Shown piece by piece: positions 22,200 to 32,689 of a stretch of 64,000 bases of DNA. A program made the translations under genes and the position numbers. The notes beneath the pieces were generated by a model, which saw nothing but the letters and a program-made list of their open reading frames with translations, had not been told where the DNA came from and made no database searches. The DNA comes from Wolfiporia cocos. Taxonomy: Eukaryota; Basidiomycota; Agaricomycetes; Polyporales; Phaeolaceae. The stretch lies in the NCBI GenBank assembly GCA_029448655.1, contig JACCLO010000005.1, positions 2,666,001 through 2,730,000 of the forward strand, in the 5' to 3' direction. Numbering within the stretch: the first letter of the stretch is position 1; every line of letters starts with the position of its first letter.

Positions 22200-23952
22200 C
22201 TAATACAAGAAACCCTTGATAGCGCCACCGACATTTTGCACGTCCAACCTGGGTATTAATATATGAGCAACGCTCCCTACAAGGAAGCTGAACAGCAGGC
22301 TTACAAGAATGTATCGTGTCCCCAAACGCCCCCAAGCTCATAATAGCTCACCATCGGGTTCCCCGCCATTCGCAGCGCATCCGCAACCTCACGCTGTTGC
22401 TCGACTGGGAACAAAATGTCGCTTTGCACACCGAGCACGAGCGTCGGCGTGTTTGCAAGCGGGCGCAGGCCCTCCGCGAGCTCAGGCAGGTGCGCGGGTG
22501 GGTTCGGTGGTGGCGGATGTGACTTAGAGTGTGAGAGCATCGAGTGATAGTAATCGTGCTTCGGCGACGAAGGCTGCGAGGCGAGTGACGGAGGGAGTGG
22601 GGGCGGGGTGCTACGAGGCGCGGGTGGAGTCAGGTGCAGTTCGGCAAGCGCGGAGCTGGTCAGGTCGAAGACGTCCATAGCTTTGGAGATATAGATGAGC
22701 GAGTTCGCGTCGTACTTCAGGCAGAACGATTCGCCCTGGGAAAGATAATTGGCATCTGCGTATGCAGTATTCAACAAAAGGTGTTGGATTTACCTGATAG
22801 TCGAGATAGGTCTCGATCTGGAAGTCGGGACATAGCGCTGGTGCGCGAGGTGAGTTGCGCCCGCCCTCTGGCTGCTCCCTCAGCTTGCGGCCAAATCGCT
22901 GATCCCACTCGGGACCTGAGCGGTAAGTAATCGTGGCAATTTCTGATATCTTCATGTGAGTCATAGATCCTCCCGCAATACTGCATGAGAGCTCACGTCG
23001 AGCTAGTTTCATGCCAGTATGTGGCGGTAGACTATCATAGTAAAACCCGTTGTTCCAGTTTGGGTCCGCCATCAACACTGTCCGAGACGTGAGACACATT
23101 CCACAGCGCATACAATCAGTTATGCGTACCACTTCGCTGCGCAAACCGCATCGCAATGGCACTCGGACTACTCCGCGCGGTCCCGCTAATGCTCACGACC
23201 TTCCCCACACGCTCAGGGAACATCCAACCGGCAGCCAGGCTCTGCATCGCGCCCATCGACGAACCCACGCTCACATACAGCCTGTCGATACCCAAGTGGT
23301 CCAGCAGGCGGAACTGTGCGCGCACCATGTCGAATATCGAGACGACTGGGAAGCGCGTCGCGTACGGCTGGTTGGTTGCAGGGTCGATCGACGATGGGCC
23401 TGTCGAACCGTAGCACCCGCCAAGGACGTTCGTGCAGATGATGAAAAACTGGTTCGTGTCGAGGGCACGCCCCGGGCCAATGAACTTCTCCCACCAGCCT
23501 TCAGACGGGTTCAGCTCCGTCGAGGCGGCGTGTGAGGACGCGGACAACCCGGTATGCAGGAGAATAACATTGTCTTTTGCAGGCGAGAGGGTGCCCCATG
23601 TCTCGTATGCGACGTCGAACGACGGAAGTGGAGGTGCATACGTCAGAGGCAGGGACTGATCGGAGTGGTAGATCTTGTATGATGTGGGATTTGGTCGGGC
23701 GTACGGAGGTTCGGGACCCGTAGACGAAGATGGCGTTGGAGAGGTCAAAGAGCATACAGCAGAGCGAAGCCGGGACTCTCGAGCAGCATGTGCCTCGACG
23801 CAAGGAAATGAAGGGCGCTCAGGTCTTGGGGTGGAAGATGCATGGACTGCTAGTGAGCGCGCAGATGAGCGCGCAGTGTCTTGCACAGTGGTACGAGAAG
23901 TGGTCAAGTGTCGCTTCGCGACCTTGGACAAACGAGATGCGAGTCCCGACAT
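22200..23952 (-). CDS. MET2: Homoserine O-acetyltransferase
   Basis: There are five exons: 23130-23952, 22997-23077, 22794-22942, 22305-22735 and 22200-22248. They sum to 1533 nt (510 aa). The alpha/beta-hydrolase enzyme transfers acetyl from acetyl-CoA to homoserine, the entry step to methionine. Visible motifs are [13 protein letters not shown], the oxyanion region [27 protein letters not shown], the nucleophile Ser in [14 protein letters not shown], the acid in [13 protein letters not shown], and the catalytic His in [11 protein letters not shown]. The start at 23952 gives an Arg/Ser/Thr-rich N-terminus ([20 protein letters not shown]) that resembles a mitochondrial presequence. An in-frame Met at 24036 is an alternative start. 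A Ser/Pro-rich insertion of roughly 45 residues (22470-22620) lies before the last catalytic residues. Confidence 0.95.
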
Positions 23953-26370
23953 TTGTACTGAAACAGACCAGTCAGTTTGTGCGATACTGGATGTTGCGCT
24001 AGCTGTGGAGACAAGCCTTGTGTGAACCCACCGCAATAACTCGTGCAGGATGCAGAAAATAGTCAGCGGCTAGAACCAGGAGCGATGGACCGTGTATATA
24101 GGAAGCACGGGCGGCCGCCAGCTGCGGGAAGTGCGAGGAGAAGGCGAAGTCATATTCGGGCACGCTGAGAGAGGACATCTGCGTCAGGCAAGCCGCATTC
24201 CGAGCCGATGGCGACAAAATTGCCACTTTCGCGCAATTCACACACGTGACCGCGTCTCCGCGAGCAGCGAGCATCCCGACGCGTCGCGACGCGTCCACCA
24301 CTCCACTTCGGAGACCAGCCCTTTGCCGTTAATTTATTTCGGGTTTCTCCTAGGACGCTTCGGATAAGCCGCTCTGAGAGCTGCATGACAGTATATCTTG
24401 CTTGCATAGCTTATATACCGTCTTACCGACAACGATGATCAATGATCATTGGGCGCGCAACACACCATCTACTGACCAGGGGATCATAGTCAACAAGTTC
24501 AGCAGACGCGCATAGAGACGCAAGGATGAGGCTGGGTATGCGCAATTATTGTCTGATACAACTCCTCGTGTTCTCCGCGTGCTGATTAATTAATGTTAGC
24601 GAGCGCTACTGAATTCCGAATACTCACTGGTATCAGCAAGACCAATAGCGAGGTGAAGGTATGTAACACAGCTTCAGTTTCCCCCTAGGTATATCAGTCC
24701 GTACAGAGTAGACTGTGACTCGCTATATATAAGCCGCAGCCAACACCTGCAATGCAATTGGCAATCACGGATATTTGCGGGCGGGAACTCGCTGCTGCAT
24801 GCAGGTAGTTCTTCGACAGATCTCATCTCGTGTTCCGGTCTGGATAAAGCCCCGTAAAGTAAATCGGAGCCATGCATGAAGATTCATCAATGCAGCCTAA
24901 AGCCCTTTGCAATTGATGCCCCGCATCGTGGCGAAAGGGAATGGCGTTGGCTCAACAAGATCGAGCGTGATCGACGATCGTTGATGGACGATCCACGCGT
25001 CCTGTGTTTTTGCGCTCACAAGCATTGGGATTGGGCCGGTGACTACTCGACAGCAAAGGCATCGCCTTCACATTCCGAGGCACCGGTCATCATAGAGCAA
25101 TGTCTGATATCGTCCTTCACTGCCGGTTCCTCGCTCACCGTGCTTCGGCCGTCGAAGGTTATTTCTCCAGCAAGGTTCTGTGATAAGGGCTCAGCAATAT
25201 TGCCGTAGCCTCCAGAATGATGACTGCCTCCAGTTATAACAGTTATAACTCGCGGCTCTACTATCGGTGCTCGAACCCGCATGTCCTTCGTTGATTGTAG
25301 AGGGTGAGCATGCCCTAGACACATATATTTTGCGTGTGACCCTGCTCTCGGACCAATTCCGTGTCGACACTCCGCCGTAACACGCAGGCTGCCCAGGGGG
25401 TGCGCTCAGTAAAAACGACCATCACATCGCGCAACTCAGAAACGAGCTTACGGCAGTCTATCTGGCATTGCGGAAGCAGATATGGACGATCATTGCGGCT
25501 AATCCAGGACTGCCATAGGTTTGAAGCGAGATACAGCTGTGTTTTGCGTGTAGCACCGCGGCCGAGCAGCCTGCGGCAGACAGTTCGGCACAATTATCTA
25601 CGCAGAATGGGAAACTCCTTACCACATGCAATTAACATCCACGGGGGTACCTCCGAACAACAGAAACGTTGCAGAAACCGTGGTAGCCGCGCGTTTATGT
25701 AACCGAGCAGTTTCCAGAAAGAGCTAGACTCCTGACAGTGAACTGACAGAAAAATCGAGGCGACGGCGCGCTCGAGATGAGGGTATCACCGCGTACTTCC
25801 CGACGAACAGACCGTCGCCTGCCCATTTTAATTCTCGGTCTGTTCGCTAACGGCGGTGACCGACGCGCATGTCATACGCACCCTATCTCACATGGCCAGC
25901 CAAGTCCAGAAGCAAATCCTGTGCAAGCGGAAGTATCTCGCAGAAGCTCAGGAAGTTCTGCTTCGCTGCACATGGACGCGAGTATAGCGGCCGCGCGGGG
26001 CTTACGTCTTGCAACCTTGTTGCCGGAAGCCAGGCATAATGAAGACGGACTGAAATTGCATATAAGGCCATCCCGAGTTCGAGAGAACGCTTGCGTTCTG
26101 CGACACGGTCTCGCGGATGCAAAGGGAATTGTGGCGGGACCATCAGGATCTCGATATGTTTTTCTCACGATACTGATACGCGAGATGTACTCCGGTTGTG
26201 CTCCGCGGTCTCCTTCATTCTCCCTCTCAACCATCCTCACTGCAAGTCATTCCCTCACTGGTTGCGCTAGTTTTTGATCCATTGACAATTGGGTCGTACT
26301 CTACACCATACTCTACTACTACTGCTACAATAATTTATGACAACCGTCGCTTATTTCAATCACACGCACC
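23953..26370. other. Intergenic, no gene supported
   Basis: This 2.4 kb lies between the MET2 start (-) and the next unknown gene (+). It contains an orphan TATATATAAG at 24724-24733 and a doubled GTTATAAC palindrome near 25233-25250. Open frames such as 25777-26277 (+) have no recognisable motif. The right end should carry the promoter of the next gene. Confidence 0.45.
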
Positions 26371-29187
26371 ATGTCTGCGGCAGAGTTATCGGACTTGAAC
26401 TCACTCGAGTCCTCCCACCCAGCGTCCACGCCGCACACATCCCAGCACGATTCACGCTCGCACATTGTGCGCAACCCGGCACGGACCACCAGGCATGCTA
26501 AGAAGGCAAATCTAGGTTTGATTGACGCTGCCCGTGTGAGGTTGTCCAAAGACGTGAGTTCTAAAGCACGCTTGTCCTGGGCCTCTAATAACCACGCAGG
26601 GACGTGCCTAACACGTGTTGCTGCTCCCCTCGTCTTATACCATCACAGTTACGCTTGTTCCTCCGCTCCCCGCCTAGCAGGTTGCAGCGCGTCCCCTCTA
26701 GCTCCTCTGTGCAGGTCAGCATCCCCATTCCCAGCGATGTGGATTGGTTTGAGCAGTGCATTGACTCGAAGGGCGCTTTGCATGCAGGCAGAGACAGCTG
26801 AGGACTGCAGATTCGTTTTCCCGGTGTACGCCCATAGCGTGCACCTGTACAGCGCATCGGATCCCGACATCGTACCTATGGAACTTACTTTGGAGGAGAG
26901 ACACGGACGGGGACTCGGTACCAAGGTACGTAACCTACGCAGCGCGTCTCCAGCCATCAGAACTCTCTCGCCGACGTGATGCACGTGCGCCTGCCCGCGT
27001 ACGGCTGAATTTGACATCTAGATCGCGAATTTCCTCAGTCGATCGCGGTCCCGCTCCCGTTCGAAGAAGAGGCGGTCCCGCTCGCTCGACATTGATATTA
27101 GCTGTGAGCCCATGCCCGAGATTGCTTCTCTCGCCGCACACGCGCGCCACTCCACCTTCGACCCGAAGGAGCACGAACAGCCCGTCGCCTCCACCTCCAC
27201 CTCCACCTCCAAGCCCACCGCGCGGACGCACTCCCGCCCACTCTCCTCCGTCATCGCCCCTCCCGTCAAGCAAAATAAGCTAACGCGAACCCACTCCACC
27301 CGCCCGTCCGGCTCGTCCCGTAACGCCCGGCCGGTCGATATCCGCACGGAGGTCGTCATCGTCGAACACGCCACTCCCGATTCCGCGCGCAAGGGCAAGA
27401 AGATGAACATCTTCGGACTCTCGCTGTCGAGCCCGCGCAAGATGTCCTTCTCAGATATTGGCAAATCCAGATCACAGTTACCCACGCCTGGCGGCAAAAG
27501 TGGCGAGCGCGGCATCTGGGCGGGGCGTTTCCGCTCGGACTCCCACTCGGCGCAGCCCAAGCAGCATGACGACGTGAAAGATCACGTCAAGGGCGATATC
27601 CTCTGGGACACCAACAACCCTACATCCACCACCATCCCCGCCGCCCAGACCCGCTGCTCGCCGATCCTCGTGCTGAACGCGTCCAATCCGCAGGGGGACT
27701 ATGCGCAGATCATGGAAGATAACGAGTCCGAGAGGAATAGGGGCAGGTGCTCGCCACTCTGTGGCTTGCCTTCTCCGAAACTGAGCGCGAGTCGTTCGGA
27801 GAAGGGAAAAGGGCGGGAGCGAGTACGCGGCGCTCGTGACCGGCAATGCGATGTCCTCGATGAGAAGCATCATGAAAAGGAGCGAGGGGTACAGGAGGGG
27901 AAGGCTAAGGAGAAGGAGCAGATGAGGGAGAGGGACCATATCACGCATCCCAGACGGGTGGGTTCTCCGATCTGCAGAGGGCACGACAGGGAGTCCAAGT
28001 CGCATTTGGGTGGTGGGCCCTTGGAGAAGGCCGCGAGCGGCAGTGGGACAAGTCGTAACAGCCGGGGCAAGGACAGCGCCACGAGCAGCCATCCAAGCCC
28101 TAGTGCGCCCGCTGCAAAGGTCAAGCGCATCAAGCATGGCAGCTTCGACTTTGAGAGACCACTATCGGCGGGCACCTCGAGTGTCAGTTCGAGGGTCGCC
28201 GACCTATCGGTGACGGCGCCTCGTCCGCTCGCGAGGAATTCGAGTGCTAGGACAACGAACCGAGTCAGGTTGGTAGATTCGCGAGGTGAATCGAGGATAC
28301 CTGCCCCTATTGCCTCCTCGTCCCATTCGAAGGGGAAGACAAAGCTCGTCCTCGACCTCAGAACTCAAGACCTACCCTCTAACCGGCGCACCACGGGGAG
28401 CACTGCGGCGTCCCAGGCTCATTTACGATCGCAACACTCGCGGCAGCCTCACACCGCCAAGCCGAGCCATAGCTCTGAAACAGAGCCCGGCTCGCCGATC
28501 TCCTCCTCGCATTCTGGCAACTCATCTACACCCAACTCGAGCTGGGGTAGAAGCGCTTCGAAGCATATGATTGGCCTTGCACACCCACCATTCAAGTTCG
28601 AGCCTGCCGTACCGCCTATCCCAGGATCACCGGCATCTGACGAGCGAAAGAGGCCGGTTACCAGTGAGAGTAGCGATAGCTCAGGCTTACCACTGTCAAA
28701 ATCGAAGCAGGCGCGAATGCTGGGCAAGGGCCGGTCACTAGATCTTGGCCTGGGCCTGTCGTGGGCACCGTCAAAAATACGGGAGGATGCTCTCCTACGA
28801 ACCATAGGAGGAAGCGGCGCCAACACAGCCTTGAAAACGCGTTCCAGATGGAGGCAAGTCCCTCCTGATGAAGACGGGAGACTCGGTGCGTCAGGGACCG
28901 CGGCGGACGTGGCAGAGGCCTTCCACGAAGCGTTAGGAGATGCAGCATATTCCACATTCAAAACATGTGAGTTTCGTGCGTCAGACTGCTTGAATCCGCA
29001 TGGCTGATATTCATTTCACGTGCTGCTAGACGTGCATCGCTACGATGCCCATGCCATACCGCTGGACGGTCCCTTTGGCCTGATTCAACACGTGCAACGG
29101 CTGCTCGACAATGCCCCCGGTCTTGATGAACGCAGGAACAAGCAGCTACTGGACAGGTTTATTCGTGCCGTGCAAGACAACAGCTGA
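26371..29187 (+). CDS. Ser/Arg-rich protein of unknown function
   Basis: The model has four exons: 26371-26553, 26788-26925, 27022-28966 and 29030-29187, sum 2424 nt (807 aa). The first part (KKANLGLIDAARVRLSKD joined to AETAEDCRFVFPVYAHSVHL) looks ordered. It is followed by RS-like repeats (SRSRSRSRSKKRRSRSLD) and a long disordered region rich in Ser, Arg, Lys and Pro. A compact, well-formed C-terminal block is split by the last intron: DAAYSTFKTY then VHRYDAHAIPLDGPFGLI and LDERRNKQLLDRFIRAVQD. I do not recognise the family. The first intron (234 nt) is long for this genome and could hide another exon, so residues 60-65 are the least certain. Confidence 0.75.
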
Positions 29188-29687
29188 GTCTCCGCTATAC
29201 TACCGCTCTTTCGATCTGCAATGCATCACTACTTTCGGCTTCATCTATCCTTATCGTATGCTCTGATCAGCTTCTCTTGCTTTGTACGTCTTGCTGTTAA
29301 TATTTCGGTCGCTCACGTATGGTGCCTCTTGTCGTTAGGAAACAACTTAAATACTGTACTTTTAGATCGCATATATTGTTTAATGTTGCGACGACTCTTG
29401 ATTTCCAGCATTATACCCTTCACTGGCTGTTCTCACCGTGCGCGCTCACACACTCACTACAGATACCACTACCTGTTCGCACGACATAATCCATCCACCA
29501 CGTACATGTAAAAGCATGAAGCACATCCATGTCGTATTGTGCACCTTATGTAGGACCTCCATGAATATAAAAACATACAGTATGAATGATGCTCGAACAT
29601 TATGACAAGTACAGCAGAGACAAGTACAATATTGCGGTGACTGATCCAAGCAGAGAATATGTCCGAGGTACACAACACGACAGAGTA
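29188..29687. other. Intergenic, convergent gene ends
   Basis: This is 500 bp of AT-richer sequence between the stop of the Ser/Arg-rich gene (+) and the stop of DID2 (-). No feature seen. Confidence 0.5.
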
Positions 29688-30512
29688 TTACATTGCAGGC
29701 CTGAGAGCCCTAAGACGGGCTGCAAGCATATCATCCTCTTCACCAACTGTCTCCTTCTCCTTCAGATTTGCTACGGGTGCGAGGTCCTTCGAGGCGAGAT
29801 CATGTTGTAGCTCGATGTTGGCTTCCTCGGCAGTCTGCTTCATCAGCGCCTCAACTTCGTCCTGCGGGGTAGAAACGGCGGTAGTGGCGGACATGGTCTC
29901 TTCCATGTACGAGGTTTGGACATCTAGGTCGGAGAACTGCGATTCAAATTTGTCCATAACAACCGAGATCTGCATGATTATGAGTAAGGTCATTTGATAT
30001 GGCATTATACATATGGGACATACACGCTCGAGGTTCATGCTCTCCATGGCCTTATCCATCCCCTTCACGACAGAGGTCATGTTGCCCGTGACTTGACGCA
30101 TTGTGACGGCAGTCTCGACTCGGCTTGCGACAGCATCTACTCGGCTGGATAGCCGAAGAAGGTTCAGAGACTCGTTCTTCTTGCGTATCGCATTCGCCGC
30201 GTATATCCGTGCGCCATCGGTGTTGCCCTGCTGAAGTGCCTAAATGGCCATGAAGTTCAAGACTGCTGAGCATTGACGAGAAGGAGAAGGAGACATACTT
30301 TCTTGAGCCGAGCCTTCTCTACGTTCTCATCCTTCTGCGCCTTCTTCGCTTGTCGACTCAAGGTCTTCGCAGTGAACTGCGTGTGATTAGCCAGAGGACA
30401 TAGAGAGATATGTTTTCTACTTCGTACCTTGAGCTGGAACAGTGTCTCTAGGCAGCATTAGAATGAGCATATAGGGCGACGGTTGTCCACGCTCACTCTC
30501 TAGATTGCTCAT
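29688..30512 (-). CDS. DID2: ESCRT-III accessory subunit Did2/CHMP1
   Basis: There are five exons: 30497-30512, 30428-30447, 30299-30376, 30024-30239 and 29688-29969. They sum to 612 nt (203 aa), the family length. The first two exons are only 16 and 20 nt and encode MSNLEKTLFQLK, the classic CHMP1 start. The helical core follows (FTAKTLSRQAKKAQKDE, QQGNTDGARIYAANAIRKKN, VTGNMTSVVKGMDKAM). The C-terminus EEDDMLAARLRALR is a MIM1 motif of the (D/E)xxLxxRLxxL type that binds the Vps4 MIT domain. Did2 recruits Vps4 to disassemble ESCRT-III on endosomes. It is divergent from SVP26, with 422 bp between starts. Confidence 0.96.
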
Positions 30513-30934
30513 GGCTGCCAATGGACTACGACGAAACGGCGATGGCCTGCAGGGATGAGCATTAACATCGGTCAGCTCTCTCGAGTTATTTTGACACATA
30601 TCGACATTCCGTACTGACCTATAGGTTCGGTTGCGAATTTAGCGCAGGCTACAGATCAAGATGGTGTATCGGCGGTGCAGTACAGCGGTGAGCGCGCAGG
30701 CGCCCGATGCGCTTCGCCATTCGCCAATATGCGCACGTGACTGACGCGACGGTCGTGGCAATAAGCGCTCAGCCTGCAGATCCATCCAGGGGATTCGCAG
30801 CCGCCGCCACCATCTCACCAACCTGCATGTAGGATTGCCTGGATATCAACATAACTTCTGATTGTTGACTCGATACGGAACGCGTTGACGAGCTGCTCAG
30901 TTGATACATCACGTTATATATAAAGTCTATTGGG
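30513..30934. promoter_or_regulatory. Divergent promoter region DID2/SVP26
   Basis: This 422 bp separates the start codons of DID2 (-) and SVP26 (+). A TATATATAAA stretch at 30914-30923 lies only 12 bp before the SVP26 ATG. That is too close for a conventional TATA box unless translation starts from a very short leader. Confidence 0.45.
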
Positions 30935-32168
30935 ATGACCCTTCTACACACTCTCAGGTGCGCTTCGCTAAGCATCGTATTTGGTCAGTCATCGAAAGTG
31001 CGACTTTGAACAGTTATGGCGGCGCCGCAGCTGCGTTTACTTTTGTTACTTTATCACTTGGTGAGCCCCATCTGAATGTCGTCGTAAACACGCTGACCAT
31101 CCGATGGCTCAGCCAGCGGTCTCTTGTGGCTCTCCGAGCTCATTGAGGAACATTCACGCCTAGCAAAGGCAGTAGGCCAGAAAGGCATATATGTGACTAC
31201 TACATTCCTTCCCTGATTTGGTGTTTTACTTACTTTGCTGGTCCAGGCTATCATTGCCCTTCACTTCATTTTATACTTCTCCGACTCACTGCCGCTAAAG
31301 CACATCCTCTTTTCAGTTTGCTGTCATGCCGTCTATCTGCAGAACTTCACTGCAAGCTGGCCGTTCATCTCTCTCACGTCCCTTAGCTTTATCGCATCTT
31401 GCATACTCGTAATTGCGGATCACTTTTTGTGGTTCTTTTATTTCGCACGAATCACCCACGACGCACGACATAGAACGCACCGCCCGTACGGCACCCCTGC
31501 AAAAGTGCAGAATGCACCGGGGTTTGCGGATATCGCAACCTTTTTCGGTGTTTGCGTGTGGCTCGTACCTCTCTTCCTATTCCTCAGTCTGAGCGCCAAT
31601 GACAACGCTCTTCCCATAAATACAGGTAAGTAACAAGAGATCATACAGTACATCTTCTTTTAGTAACTTCTCACGAAACCCCTAAGGCCATAGTAGCATA
31701 CCAAACACGCCTACATTACCTTCTACGCCCATCAACACGCGCCCTCGCTCATCGTTGTTCAGATCACTGTATGACTCTCTGCCGCAGGTTCGTGCGCGGC
31801 CACGCAGACGCGACACATCCGAAGGAATTATTGCCCCACGTTCGCCCAACATCGCGCGCTCTACGCTCACATCATCTCCAATCCACTCACCCACGCTGTT
31901 GCCTCGGGTGCCGTCGATGAATGGGCTTCCGTCTCCCCTGTTATCGCCGAGGAGAGTGTCGAGCGACAGATTTACGGCAGAACCAAGTCTGCTCACCCCA
32001 GACCTCACGCAAGAGGAGGAAGCATCGGATCACTTAACGCCCTTCAGGGTCGGGACACCCCCAAGGAGGATGTCGGCGGGAGGGCCACCATCACGGAGAT
32101 CGTCGATGGAGACGCGATTGGAAATGAGGAGGACCACAAGCTCTGGCACCAACCCGCTGACCATGTAG
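30935..32168 (+). CDS. SVP26: SVP26/TEX261 family ER-Golgi cargo adaptor
   Basis: There are five exons: 30935-30957, 31014-31060, 31113-31192, 31247-31625 and 31687-32168. They sum to 1011 nt (336 aa). The N-terminus MTLLHTLSYGG leads into the first membrane segment (AAAAFTFVTLSLASGLLWL) and the family signature LSELIEEHSRLAKAVGQKG. Three more hydrophobic segments follow, with DHFLWFFYFARI in between and a final FFGVCVWLVPLFLFLSL. Svp26 packs type II membrane enzymes into COPII vesicles. The C-terminal ~150 residues are Ser/Pro/Arg-rich and disordered, longer than in yeast. The last acceptor is AAG (31684-31686) and gives the only frame that reaches the long tail. Confidence 0.92.
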
Positions 32169-32689
32169 GCTACGTCTGGACTGTTGAATCTAACCGCATC
32201 ACTTCGTTTACAAGAGACTTGGATATTTATCGACTAAACGCACAGACATCAGCTTTTCCCATTTCAGCTGCTAGCTAATTGGTGTGCTCGTATTACTGCC
32301 TCTTCACGTCCCGCCGAGGCCGTTATACATGCACATATTGGAAGGTGATGGGCTTTATGAGCCGGCCAGAACAATATGTACAGGGTTTACTGATCTGCCA
32401 CGTCGGGGGAATCGATCGCCGATCACATAGAAATCTAGGATCTGGATCAATAGTACTAGTACTGTACTTCCACTTGCATCCACACCCTGAGGCTCGCCGC
32501 AGTACGCCAATAGCTGCAGCGCTTGTCTAGTGCTTGCTACGACACTCCGATTTCTGACTTTCATAGCTGGCGATACTGACAAGCGTTCAGTCGTCTCGCT
32601 CTGCCGTGGAAGTCGCACGAGCGTCGATTATATAGCGTCTTACGAAGGACTCGTACCCACCCTCGTAGCTGCGAGATCTTCGTTGAACC
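32169..32689. other. Intergenic, tandem genes
   Basis: This is 521 bp between SVP26 and the 5-phosphatase gene, both on the plus strand. It must contain the promoter of the latter. No motif stands out. Confidence 0.5.

Noticed and set aside
25255..25330. Possible tRNA B-box (GGGTTCGAGCAC on the minus strand)
   Set aside because: No A-box, acceptor stem or cloverleaf can be drawn around it.
26711..26802. Candidate exon with SIPIPSDVDWFEQCID in the unknown Ser/Arg-rich gene
   Set aside because: It runs into a stop before any usable donor and does not join in phase to the next exon, so I left it in the long first intron.
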